Below are positions 1 to 6,561 of a stretch of 7,274 nucleotides of DNA, in pieces (position 1 is the first letter of the stretch; each line of letters opens with the position of its first letter). This DNA is from an uncultured Balneolaceae bacterium (GTDB lineage: Bacteria; Bacteroidota; Rhodothermia; Balneolales; Balneolaceae): NCBI GenBank assembly GCA_938003885.1, contig CALKWT010000197.1, positions 1 through 7,274 of the forward strand, written 5' to 3'. The translations under genes were made by a program, and so were the position numbers. The notes under the pieces were generated by a model, which saw only the letters and a list, made by a program, of their open reading frames with translations, made no database searches and had not been told where the DNA came from.

Positions 1-400
1 TACCCATTCGTCCGCCGAATGAGTGTTTTGGAAGATAGGTTGCTGCATAAAAAGGCAATTTTTCAGGAGTCAGAATCAAGGTGAGCGGCCAGCCACCCTG
101 CCCGGTTACCATCTGGCAGACAGTCATGTATGTGTTATCTATATCGGGCCGCTCTTCCCGGTCTACCTTAATATTGATAAACGTCTCGTTCATCAGCCTG
201 GCAACCTCGTTATCCTCGAAGCTTTCGCGTGACATGACGTGACACCAGTGGCACGTGGAGTATCCGATCGACAAGAAAATTGGCTTGTCTTCTGACTTCG
301 CTCTTTTAAATGCTTCCTCCTCCCACGGGTACCACTCTACAGGATTGGTAGCGTGCTGAAGCAGATAGGGTGATTTTTCAGTGGCGAGACGATTCATCAT
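1..400 (-). CDS. DUF255 / YyaL-type thioredoxin-fold protein, N-terminal part (partial at window edge)
   Basis: Reading leftward from the ATG at 400-398, 133 codons are open to the window edge. The protein begins MMNRLATEKSPYLLQHATNP and continues with the family's EWYPW-type block. A CHWC thioredoxin-like motif lies at residues 50-53, followed by HVM, then a DREERPDID block near residues 80-88 and a GQGGWPL block near 100-106. These are hallmarks of the DUF255 domain (YyaL, and human SPATA20-like proteins), normally about 650-700 residues with a C-terminal six-hairpin-glycosidase-like part. So only about one fifth is present and the 3' end lies left of the window. The biochemical role of the family is not well defined, although the CxxC suggests redox or thiol chemistry. 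The start is fixed by an in-frame stop at 427-425 with no other start codon between; a second ATG follows immediately. No strong ribosome binding site is seen. It is divergent from the inositol genes and probably functionally unrelated. Confidence 0.9.
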   Translation of the reverse strand, partial: MMNRLATEKSPYLLQHATNPVEWYPWEEEAFKRAKSEDKPIFLSIGYSTCHWCHVMSRESFEDNEVARLMNETFINIKVDREERPDIDNTYMTVCQMVTGQGGWPLTLILTPEKLPFYAATYLPKHSFGGRMG

Positions 401-427
401 GACAAAGCTAGGGTCGATGCTTCCTCA

Positions 428-457
428 ATGATACAAAATCAGGGGATGAAAAGTGAA
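428..457 (-). promoter_or_regulatory. possible weak sigma70-type promoter for the DUF255 gene
   Basis: On the minus strand TTCACT (457-452) and TATCAT (433-428) are separated by 18 bases, matching four of six and five of six consensus positions. Transcription would start near 421 and leave a leader of about 20 bases. This is a pattern match only. In Bacteroidota the promoter consensus differs, so confidence is low. Confidence 0.25.
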
Positions 458-475
458 GTGAGATCCATCTCATTT
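456..475. promoter_or_regulatory. 20-bp imperfect inverted repeat, possible operator
   Basis: The half-sites AAGTGAGAT and ATCTCATTT flank a two-base CC centre. Eight of nine positions pair, and the inner 14 bp (459-472, TGAGATCCATCTCA) are perfect. The repeat lies about 20 bases upstream of the rightward -35 element and touches the putative leftward -35. It could therefore serve as an activator or repressor site for either divergent gene. No known regulator is recognised from it, and chance occurrence is possible. Confidence 0.35.
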
Positions 476-494
476 GAAATAGTTTTAGAGAATG

Positions 495-523
495 TTGACA
501 CTCTTACCGGAAATATATATCAT
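495..523 (+). promoter_or_regulatory. sigma70-type promoter for the phospholipase / inositol genes
   Basis: A perfect TTGACA (495-500) is followed by a 17-base spacer and TATCAT (518-523), which differs from TATAAT at one position. The predicted start point is about 529-531, giving a leader of roughly 107 bases before the ATG at 638. The start point falls inside the palindrome at 527-542, which is what one expects of a repressible promoter. It is the only strong promoter-like pair seen upstream of the plus-strand genes. Confidence 0.6.
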
Positions 524-526
524 CAG

Positions 527-542
527 ATGAAAACGTTTTCAT
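527..542. promoter_or_regulatory. LacI-family-type operator (16-bp perfect palindrome)
   Basis: ATGAAAACGTTTTCAT is a perfect 16-bp palindrome with a central CG. Its inner 14 bp satisfy every position of the cre-like consensus TGWAANCGNTNWCA bound by CcpA and many other LacI-family regulators. It covers the predicted transcription start of the promoter at 495-523, so a bound protein would be expected to block initiation. No LacI-family gene lies in the window, so the regulator and its effector (inositol or a breakdown product would be logical) are inferred. Confidence 0.6.
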
Positions 543-562
543 ACTTCTGGCGACAGGAGTCC

Positions 563-590
563 GTGCCTCGTCAATAAGGAGTACAGGCAC
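563..590 (+). other. possible hairpin in the phospholipase leader
   Basis: GTGCCT (563-568) can pair with AGGCAC (585-590), enclosing a 16-base loop that contains AAGGAG (575-580). In RNA this would place the only Shine-Dalgarno-like sequence of the leader in a loop. The stem is only six base pairs, so this is tentative. Confidence 0.2.
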
Positions 591-600
591 ACCATGGTGT
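589..600. repeat. 12-bp perfect palindrome in the phospholipase leader
   Basis: ACACCATGGTGT reads the same on both strands and overlaps the ATG (594-596) of a possible leader ORF. It may be a protein-binding site downstream of the start point, or a chance palindrome. No regulator family is recognised. Confidence 0.25.
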
Positions 601-641
601 TAACATTATCCTTACAAACTCGGCGTCTGAATCTATCATGA
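594..641 (+). CDS. possible 15-codon leader peptide overlapping the phospholipase start
   Basis: An ATG at 594 opens a frame reading MVLTLSLQTRRLNLS and ending with TGA at 639-641. That stop overlaps the phospholipase start codon (638-640) as ATGA, the geometry of translational coupling. AAGGAG at 575-580 is a good Shine-Dalgarno sequence, although 13 bases from the ATG is longer than ideal. The phospholipase has no ribosome binding site of its own, so reinitiation after this ORF would explain its translation. There is no similarity or composition evidence, and an ORF this short can arise by chance. Confidence 0.25.
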   Translation: MVLTLSLQTRRLNLS

Positions 642-1819
642 AATCCTCACTTCTGGTTCCGCTACTTTTCCTACTTATTCAGTTGCTCTCTTTGCCATTG
701 GGCCATGAAAAGCGCTTGCCGGTCAAAGAGAATTTAGAGAATTGTGAGGAAATCCGTGCCGATAATGCCGACGATTGCCTTCGTATGAACCATATTCAAC
801 TGCTGGGGACCCATAACAGTTACCATGTAAAGCCCCCTGCCAGGCTTGTAAGTCTGCTGGACGAATACGAAAAGGGGTGGGCCGAAAATATCGATTATTC
901 CCACCGGCCGCTGCAGGAACAGCTTGAGGAACTTGGAATCCGACAGTTCGAGATCGATATTTTTCCGGACCCGGAAGGTGGACATTATGCCCAGCCATCG
1001 GGAGCCATACTCTCTGAGGACTCCGACTATCCTGGCCATCCCGAACTGATGAAACCGGGCCTGAAAGTGATCCATGGTACCGATGTAGACTACAGGACCA
1101 CCTGTCTCACGTTCATCTCCTGTTTGACAGAGATCCGGGATTGGTCCCTTCAGAACCGTACTCATCTCCCGATCATGGTTCTGGTTGAGCTCAAGGGTGG
1201 GGGAGAGCGTGAGGGTCGGGGACCGGTTAGTTTCACTACACCGGTAAATTTCGATCGGGAGCTGATCCTGGATATCGACAGGGAGATCCGTATGGTCTTT
1301 GAAGAGGAACATCTGCTTACTCCTGCCGAAGTTCAGGGTGATTCCAGGTCGCTCGAAGAGGCGATATTGACCAAAGGATGGCCGACACTTTCCGAAAGCC
1401 GCGGTAGAATTCTGTTTGCACTCGACAACACAAACGAGTTACGGGAAATCTATCAGGAGGCATTAAAGATGGATGAGGGAAGGATCTTATTTACCAGTTT
1501 CGATCCGGGCGAGGCGGATGCCGGATTTATAAAAATGAATGACTCAATTGGGGGGATTGATCAGATCCGGGAACGCTCAAAAGCAGGCTATCTGATCCGG
1601 ACTCGTGCAGATATTCCTGTCCGTGAGGCGAAGAGCGGAGATACGACCCGGCGAGAAGCGGCACTGAACAGCGGAGCACACTATATAAGTACCGATTATC
1701 CGGAGATGAGTCCGTTTGGTTCAGGATACATTGTACGACTGCCCGATGCAAAAGGGCCGGGGCGCTGTAACCCCGTGACGGCACCCCCTACATGCAAAAA
1801 TCAATTTATTGTTGAATGA
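638..1819 (+). CDS. secreted Ca2+-dependent phosphoinositide-specific phospholipase C
   Basis: The 393-residue protein fits the Ca2+-dependent bacterial PI-PLC family (PI-PLC-C1 type, as in Streptomyces antibioticus), which cleaves phosphatidylinositol to diacylglycerol and inositol phosphate on a TIM-barrel fold. Residues 1 to about 22 form a hydrophobic signal peptide, so export is expected. Motifs in order: GTHNSYH with candidate catalytic His59 and Asn60, FEIDIF with acidic Glu105 and Asp107 (Ca2+ ligands in the family), KVIHG with a second candidate catalytic His146, VELKG with Glu184 and Lys186, STDYP with Asp353, and the C-terminal GRCNPV block the family usually carries. Six cysteines (36, 47, 156, 162, 377, 386) suit disulfides in an exported protein. 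The ATG at 638 is chosen because the signal peptide follows it; it lacks its own ribosome binding site. It lies upstream of an inositol transport and catabolism set in the same direction, which supports an inositol-lipid substrate. A related phosphodiester substrate is the main alternative. Confidence 0.85.
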   Translation: MKSSLLVPLLFLLIQLLSLPLGHEKRLPVKENLENCEEIRADNADDCLRMNHIQLLGTHNSYHVKPPARLVSLLDEYEKGWAENIDYSHRPLQEQLEELGIRQFEIDIFPDPEGGHYAQPSGAILSEDSDYPGHPELMKPGLKVIHGTDVDYRTTCLTFISCLTEIRDWSLQNRTHLPIMVLVELKGGGEREGRGPVSFTTPVNFDRELILDIDREIRMVFEEEHLLTPAEVQGDSRSLEEAILTKGWPTLSESRGRILFALDNTNELREIYQEALKMDEGRILFTSFDPGEADAGFIKMNDSIGGIDQIRERSKAGYLIRTRADIPVREAKSGDTTRREAALNSGAHYISTDYPEMSPFGSGYIVRLPDAKGPGRCNPVTAPPTCKNQFIVE

Positions 1820-1835
1820 AAGGGATTATTTTTGT

Positions 1836-1869
1836 AATAAAGCATTCCCCTTACGGGTGAACCTTTATT
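1836..1869 (+). other. hairpin in the phospholipase-transporter spacer (possible attenuator or processing site)
   Basis: AATAAAG (1836-1842) pairs perfectly with CTTTATT (1863-1869). Inside, TTC/GAA and CCC/GGG extend the stem across a small internal loop and one bulged T, leaving a TTAC loop (1851-1854). The structure begins 16 bases after the phospholipase stop. No T-tract follows it, so it is a poor intrinsic terminator. It could weaken read-through or protect an mRNA end. The rest of the 176-base spacer (1820-1995) is purine-rich and shows no convincing promoter or operator. Confidence 0.35.
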
Positions 1870-1995
1870 CTGATGAGGCGGACAAATTGCGAGGCAGCGG
1901 GCAGGCTGAGGGCATTCTGAACAGCCGGAGATGGGATTTAGTGGTAACAAGAAATGAAAAGATAGGGTAAACAGAAGGTAGATGGCAGGGCATAG

Positions 1996-3504
1996 ATGAT
2001 TCCGGAAGTGGTATTGGAAATGAAACATATCCGTAAGGAGTTCCCGGGTGTAGTGGCACTGGAGGATGTGGACTTTAATCTGAAGAGAGGGGAAGTGCAC
2101 GTACTTCTGGGTGAAAATGGTGCTGGAAAATCCACACTGATGAAGATCGTGAGCGGGGCCTATGAAAAGGATGAAGGTGAAATCCGAATTGAAGAAGAGA
2201 ACGTTGAAATTACAAGTCCGGGCCACGCACAGGAACTGGGTATTGGCATCATCTACCAGGAGTTTATTCTGAACCCGCACCTCACGGTGGCAGAAAATAT
2301 TTTCCTGGGCAGGGAACCGGTTTTGTGGCCTGGCGTGATCAATCAAAAGAAACTGAACAGGGATGCCAGGGAGATACTCAACAGCCTGAATGTAAGCATT
2401 GATCCCGGACAACTGGCAGGAACTCTTGGAGTAGCGATGCAGCAGATGGTGGAGGTGGCCCGCGCCCTTTCCCTCAATGCAAAAATCCTGATCATGGATG
2501 AGCCTACCGCAGCTCTTGCCAGCAAAGAGATCGAAGCGCTTTTTACGACGATCCGTCATCTGAAAAGTAAAGGAGTGGGCATTATCTATATATCCCACCG
2601 ACTTGAGGAGATCTTTGAGATCGGGGACCGTGTCACAGTACTGCGCGATGGACGATATGTGGGTACAAAAGCGGTTCACGAGCTGACCCGTCACACGATG
2701 ATTCGAATGATGGTGGATCGTGATCTGGATGATCAGATTCCCAAAGTAAAGGCCGATCCCGGTGAGGTGGTGTTGAAAGCGGTGGGTGTCTCTGTTTCCA
2801 ACCGTCTGAAGGAGATCTCTTTTGAGCTTAGGAAGGGAGAGGTCCTCGGAATCGCCGGTTTGATGGGGGCAGGCAGGACGCGGCTTGCAAGAACCCTGTT
2901 CGGAGCTGAAAAAATTGAACATGGCCACGTCTACATAAATGGCGAAGAGGTCGAGCTGAAAAGCCCCAAAGATGCCATCCTTGCCGGGATCGGCTTGGTG
3001 ACGGAAGATCGTAAAACAGAGGGGCTGATTCTGGAGCTCTCCGTAAAACAGAATATATCGATGCCGGGTATTGACAAGTTTGTGAACTTTGGGATTCTCA
3101 ATCTCAAGAAGGAGAGCCGTGTCGCAGATGAATATATCCGGAAACTGAACATCAAGACTCCGACGGGAAATCAGCCGGTTATCTACCTGAGCGGAGGCAA
3201 TCAGCAGAAAGTTGTCCTGAGTAAATGGCTCTGCTCTGATGTTCGCATCTTTATTTTCGATGAACCAACCCGGGGTATAGATGTAGGTGCTAAAACCGAA
3301 ATCTATCAGCTGATGAATCAGCTCACAGCCCGGGGTGCAGCTATTATCATGATCTCTTCCGAGATGCCGGAGATTTTAGGGATGAGTGACCGCATTCTTG
3401 TGATGCGGGATGGCCGGATCGCCGGGGAGCTACAGGGTGGAGAGGCCACACAGGAAAAAATTATGAACTACGCACTGGGGGAGCCTTATGAAGCTACTGC
3501 CTGA
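1996..3504 (+). CDS. RbsA-type sugar/inositol ABC importer ATPase (two fused ATP-binding domains)
   Basis: This 502-residue cytoplasmic protein has the tandem architecture and normal length of the RbsA/XylG/MglA family, which powers uptake of monosaccharides and, in Caulobacter IatA, inositol. Domain 1 has Walker A GENGAGKST (39-47), Q-loop YQE (87-89), Walker B ILIMDEP (164-170) and switch His201, but its signature is degenerate (LGVAMQQ, 144-150). Domain 2 has the family's altered Walker A GLMGAGRT (288-295, Arg in place of Lys), a good signature LSGGNQQ (398-404), Walker B IFIFDEP (418-424) and SSE in place of the H-loop. The degenerate elements belong to one composite site, leaving one intact ATP site. 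The start at 1996 gives the usual short lead-in before the first strand; Met9 (2020) is the alternative. No strong ribosome binding site precedes it. Its 3' end overlaps the permease by 17 bases. An inositol substrate is inferred from neighbours; the family alone would allow ribose or other sugars. Confidence 0.93.
   Translation: MIPEVVLEMKHIRKEFPGVVALEDVDFNLKRGEVHVLLGENGAGKSTLMKIVSGAYEKDEGEIRIEEENVEITSPGHAQELGIGIIYQEFILNPHLTVAENIFLGREPVLWPGVINQKKLNRDAREILNSLNVSIDPGQLAGTLGVAMQQMVEVARALSLNAKILIMDEPTAALASKEIEALFTTIRHLKSKGVGIIYISHRLEEIFEIGDRVTVLRDGRYVGTKAVHELTRHTMIRMMVDRDLDDQIPKVKADPGEVVLKAVGVSVSNRLKEISFELRKGEVLGIAGLMGAGRTRLARTLFGAEKIEHGHVYINGEEVELKSPKDAILAGIGLVTEDRKTEGLILELSVKQNISMPGIDKFVNFGILNLKKESRVADEYIRKLNIKTPTGNQPVIYLSGGNQQKVVLSKWLCSDVRIFIFDEPTRGIDVGAKTEIYQLMNQLTARGAAIIMISSEMPEILGMSDRILVMRDGRIAGELQGGEATQEKIMNYALGEPYEATA
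3477..3483 (+). promoter_or_regulatory. ribosome binding site of the permease, inside the ATPase gene
   Basis: GGGGGAG lies four bases before the ATG at 3488, within the last codons of the ATPase. It supports that start and hence the 17-base overlap of the two genes, which suggests coupled translation. Confidence 0.55.
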
Positions 3505-4444
3505 AAACATCAGTTTTGACCAGATCCGGCAATTTGGAACGTTCATCGGATTGATCCTGCTCTGTGCTCTCTTCACGCTTCTGTCACCCTACTTTCTGAC
3601 CGCCTCCAACCTGATGAATGTCGCACAGCAGTCGGCCATTATTGCTGTGATTTCAGTGGGTATGACATTTGTGATTATTACGGCAGGAATTGACCTTTCC
3701 GTCGGGTCGGTCCTGGCATTTTCGGGAGTCGTCATGGCCAGTGTTCTTCATGCTGGGCTGCCTCTGCCCGTCGGAATTCTAACCGGACTGGCTGTCGGTT
3801 TCGCATGTGGTCTGATAAATGGCCTGCTGGTCACATATGGGAATATCCCCCCTTTTATTGCCACCCTGGGCATGATGAGTATCGCCCGCGGAGCGGCTCT
3901 CTGGTACACCGACGGACGGCCAATTTCAGGTTTTGAGGACAGTTTCAGATTTCTGGCTCACGGAGATATCTTTTACATTCCTGTGCCCGTCCTGATCATG
4001 ATTGTTGTCTATGCTCTTGCCCATTTTGTGCTGAGAAGAACGAAGATGGGCCGGTACACCTATGCCATCGGGGGCAATGAAAAGGCGGCGAGGCTGTCGG
4101 GGGTCAATATCAAATTCTATCTCAATATTATCTACGGAACCGCCGGACTGTTAAGCGCCCTGGGGGCAGTGATGCTTACCGCCCGGCTTAATTCTGCACA
4201 GCCTGTTGCAGGAATGATGTACGAACTGGATGCAATTGCCGCAACAGTTATTGGCGGTACCAGCCTGTTTGGTGGCAAAGGCAGTGTGATCGGAACGCTG
4301 ATCGGGGCACTTATTATCGGTGTCCTCCGGAACGGACTAAACCTGCTGGGGGTCTCTTCCTTTATTCAACAGATAGTGATTGGTGCGGTCATTATTGGCG
4401 CAATTTTACTGGATACCAAATTGAAACAGATAAAAAACAGCTAG
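3488..4444 (+). CDS. RbsC-type sugar/inositol ABC importer permease
   Basis: The 318-residue polytopic membrane protein has the length and motifs of the RbsC/AraH/XylH permease family (BPD_transp_2). It forms the inner-membrane channel, presumably as a homodimer, and takes solute from the binding protein. Hydrophobic segments are visible near residues 17-35, 48-66, 72-90, 94-115, 122-138, 164-183, 213-232, 248-280 and 292-309. Family landmarks are GIDLSVGSV (68-75 region), IPPFIATLGM (120-129), the cytoplasmic GGNEKAARLSGV loop (195-206) that contacts the ATPase, and GGTSLFGGKGSVIGT (256-270). A short charged tail KQIKNS ends the protein. The start overlaps the ATPase gene and has a good ribosome binding site. 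The order ATPase-permease-binding protein and same-strand spacing indicate one operon. The substrate cannot be read from the permease itself. Confidence 0.93.
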   Translation: MKLLPENISFDQIRQFGTFIGLILLCALFTLLSPYFLTASNLMNVAQQSAIIAVISVGMTFVIITAGIDLSVGSVLAFSGVVMASVLHAGLPLPVGILTGLAVGFACGLINGLLVTYGNIPPFIATLGMMSIARGAALWYTDGRPISGFEDSFRFLAHGDIFYIPVPVLIMIVVYALAHFVLRRTKMGRYTYAIGGNEKAARLSGVNIKFYLNIIYGTAGLLSALGAVMLTARLNSAQPVAGMMYELDAIAATVIGGTSLFGGKGSVIGTLIGALIIGVLRNGLNLLGVSSFIQQIVIGAVIIGAILLDTKLKQIKNS

Positions 4445-4492
4445 AGGTGAAAAGCCGTTTATCTCCAGCTTTATCGTAATAAAATATACCCA

Positions 4493-5446
4493 ATGGAAAA
4501 TAACCGATTTCAATGTAATGCAGCCACCTTCATGCTGCTGACTTTACTTCTCTCCTTTGCCGTACAGGGATGTTACAAAGAAGAGTTTCCCGGAAACCCT
4601 ACTGTGGCCCTGGTTGTTAAAACTCTTAATAACCCCTTCTTTAATGATATGCAGGATGGGGCTGAAGAGATGGCCCGCAAACTGGAACTAAACCTGATTG
4701 TTCAGGCTGCCGAACGCGAGATCGACGTGGAACAACAAGTGCAGATTGTGGAAAATTTAATTCAGCGCCGGGTAGATGCCATCTTACTTGCTCCCAGCGG
4801 GTCTCGGGAGGTCATTCCTGTTATTTCTAAAGCCAATCAAGCGGGGATCCCTGTGATCATCCTCGATACCAGGGTGGATGAGGAGTTGTTGAGAAGAGAT
4901 CAGGCTGAGGTCGCCGCCTTTATTGGATCGGATAACTATGAAGGAGGGGTGATTGCGGCAACTTATGTGGGGGAGGTGTTAAACGGCAGCGGAAAAGTAG
5001 CAATCTTGGAAGGGATACCGGGACATGAGACAGCCGATTCCCGCCAGCGGGGTTTTCTGGATGGGATTTCGAAATTTGAAGGAGTGACCGTCGTGACCTC
5101 TCAGACAGCCAACTGGGAACGGAGTCTGGGCTATAATGTTTTTGAAAACATACTTCAATCCTATCCCGATCTTGATGCGGTTTTTGCTGCCAGTGATCTG
5201 ATGGCGCTCGGTGCTGTTGAAGCGATCGCTTCCAGCGGGCGTCAGCAAGGGGAGATTGTTGTAGTGGGTTTCGATGCGCACCAGGAGGCGGTAGAAGCGG
5301 TCCGGAATGGAAGCATGCATGCCACCATTGCTCAAAATCCCCGCGAGATCGGACAGGCGGGAGTGGAGGCCGCCTCTAAACTATTGAACGGAGAAGAGGT
5401 CTCTGAGGAGATCACCATCGATATAGGATTGGTAACTCAAGAGTAG
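4493..5446 (+). CDS. RbsB-type periplasmic binding lipoprotein of the importer
   Basis: The 317-residue protein is the solute-binding partner of the importer (Peripla_BP_4, RbsB/IbpA-like). Residues 1-26 form a signal peptide ending in a lipobox-like VQGC with Cys27, so it is predicted to be a lipid-anchored protein; Gln in the lipobox is unusual but tolerated in some Gram-negative groups. Binding-pocket landmarks are NPFF (47-50), LDTR with Asp125 and Arg127, GSDNYEGG (145-152), Arg184 before GF, GFDAH with Asp261, and the TIAQNP block with Gln281. The usual Asn of the AND/ASND motif is Ser234 here (AASDLMALGA), which may bear on ligand choice. A 48-base spacer separates it from the permease and no clear ribosome binding site precedes the ATG. 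Inositol is the most likely ligand from context, as for Caulobacter IbpA; ribose or another polyol is possible. Confidence 0.9.
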   Translation: MENNRFQCNAATFMLLTLLLSFAVQGCYKEEFPGNPTVALVVKTLNNPFFNDMQDGAEEMARKLELNLIVQAAEREIDVEQQVQIVENLIQRRVDAILLAPSGSREVIPVISKANQAGIPVIILDTRVDEELLRRDQAEVAAFIGSDNYEGGVIAATYVGEVLNGSGKVAILEGIPGHETADSRQRGFLDGISKFEGVTVVTSQTANWERSLGYNVFENILQSYPDLDAVFAASDLMALGAVEAIASSGRQQGEIVVVGFDAHQEAVEAVRNGSMHATIAQNPREIGQAGVEAASKLLNGEEVSEEITIDIGLVTQE

Positions 5447-5471
5447 TTGAATCATTAAACCCTGAATATCT

Positions 5472-5475
5472 GGAG
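5472..5475 (+). promoter_or_regulatory. ribosome binding site of iolG
   Basis: GGAG ends 11 bases before the ATG at 5487. Although slightly far, it is the best candidate in the 40-base spacer after the binding-protein gene and supports that start. Confidence 0.4.
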
Positions 5476-5486
5476 TAAGAAAATCT

Positions 5487-6554
5487 ATGAAGACAAAAAT
5501 CAATGTCGGAGTCATCGGGCTGGGCAGGCTTGGGAGCTTGTATACAGAATATCTCAAATATCAGATTCCGGGAGCCAACGTCCTGTCCGTTGCAGATGCC
5601 CGACCCGGATTGGCGGCAACGGTCGCTGGGGATCACGGAATTAACTATCCATTTACCGATTACCGGGAGATGCTGGAACTGAAGGAACTGGACGCAGTGG
5701 TCATTGTGAGCCCCACTGCAACCCACTTTGAAATGGTTCTTGCAGCGGCGTCGAAAGGGAAGATGATCTTTTGTGAAAAGCCGCTATCCCTCTCCCTTAA
5801 AGAGACTTCGGAGATGAAAGAGGCTGTACTAAAGTCCGGCATTTTCTTCCATATGGGATTTATGCGTCGTTTTGACCGTGGGTATGCAGCGGCCAAGCAG
5901 CGGATAGAAGCGGGTGAGATCGGAGAGCCGATCGTTTTTAAGGCTTCATCACGGGATCCGTTCCGGCCCGATCTGGCCTACGCTGACCCGAAGATGAGCG
6001 GAGGCCTGCTACTCGATATGGGAATCCACGATTTTGACCTGGCCCGCTGGTTTATGGGAGATGTTGCCGAAGTGTATACTGTCGGAGGGGTGCTGGCATA
6101 TCCTGAAATGAAAACCATTGATGATATAGATAATGCAATGGTGAGTCTCTCCTTCGAACAGGGGGGAATCGGAACGGCGGATATGAGCCGTAGCGGTATC
6201 TATGGATATGACATCCGAACAGAGATTTTGGGAACGAAAGGAACGATTCAGATCGGATACCTTCGGGAGACCCCCATCACTGTCCTGAAGAAAGAGGGGG
6301 TCATTCATGATACAGTTCCCTACTTTATGGAGAGATTCGAGCAAGCCTATATCACGCAGCTCAAGGATTTTATAGAGAGGGCAGTGAAACAAGAAGAGCC
6401 CTCTGTCACTATTGAAGATGGGGAACGTGCTCTTTTAACAGGCCACGCAGCCACCCGCTCCCTGCATGCAAACATGCCGGTTGTGATTCAGAACAGCAGT
6501 ATGAGTTATCATGTAAAATCGGAAACAGAAATTGAAACAGAAAAAAAACCCTGA
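5487..6554 (+). CDS. iolG: inositol 2-dehydrogenase-like Gfo/Idh/MocA oxidoreductase
   Basis: The 355-residue cytoplasmic enzyme has an N-terminal Rossmann domain with GLGRLG (11-16) and an acidic Asp37 at the end of the second strand, which favours NAD over NADP. CEKPL (96-100) carries Lys98, and LLLDMGIHDFD carries Asp177 and His181. These match the Lys-Asp-His triad of Bacillus IolG in order and spacing. The C-terminal domain is the usual open sheet of the family. The expected reaction is NAD-dependent oxidation of myo-inositol to scyllo-inosose, the first step of inositol catabolism. The superfamily is broad, so scyllo-inositol or another polyol is possible; adjacency to iolB and a sugar-type importer argues for inositol. 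The length is near the family norm, with a charged low-complexity tail (about residues 343-355) rich in Glu, Thr and Lys, encoded by an A-rich 3' end. The downstream gene starts seven bases after its stop. Confidence 0.85.
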   Translation: MKTKINVGVIGLGRLGSLYTEYLKYQIPGANVLSVADARPGLAATVAGDHGINYPFTDYREMLELKELDAVVIVSPTATHFEMVLAAASKGKMIFCEKPLSLSLKETSEMKEAVLKSGIFFHMGFMRRFDRGYAAAKQRIEAGEIGEPIVFKASSRDPFRPDLAYADPKMSGGLLLDMGIHDFDLARWFMGDVAEVYTVGGVLAYPEMKTIDDIDNAMVSLSFEQGGIGTADMSRSGIYGYDIRTEILGTKGTIQIGYLRETPITVLKKEGVIHDTVPYFMERFEQAYITQLKDFIERAVKQEEPSVTIEDGERALLTGHAATRSLHANMPVVIQNSSMSYHVKSETEIETEKKP

Positions 6555-6561
6555 CTACCCG

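Noticed and set aside
23..232. Plus-strand 69-codon frame at the left edge
   Set aside because: It is antisense to the DUF255 gene, whose minus-strand translation carries clear CHWC and GQGGWPL family motifs.
734..1312. Minus-strand frame of 192 codons within the phospholipase gene
   Set aside because: It is antisense to conserved PI-PLC motifs and has no ribosome binding site or domain signal.
1836..1869. Spacer hairpin as an intrinsic terminator
   Set aside because: No run of T follows the stem on the plus strand, so a standard Rho-independent terminator cannot be claimed; it was kept only as a hairpin.
1801..2928. Long minus-strand open frame of 375 codons opposite the importer ATPase
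   Set aside because: It lies antisense to a fully motif-supported ABC ATPase, its product is rich in His, Cys and Phe with no domain pattern, and it runs into the spacer. It is a shadow of codon bias on the other strand.
4445..4492. Small inverted repeat AAAGC/GCTTT (4451-4455 and 4468-4472) before the binding-protein gene
   Set aside because: A five-base stem with a 12-base loop is too weak to support a regulatory claim.
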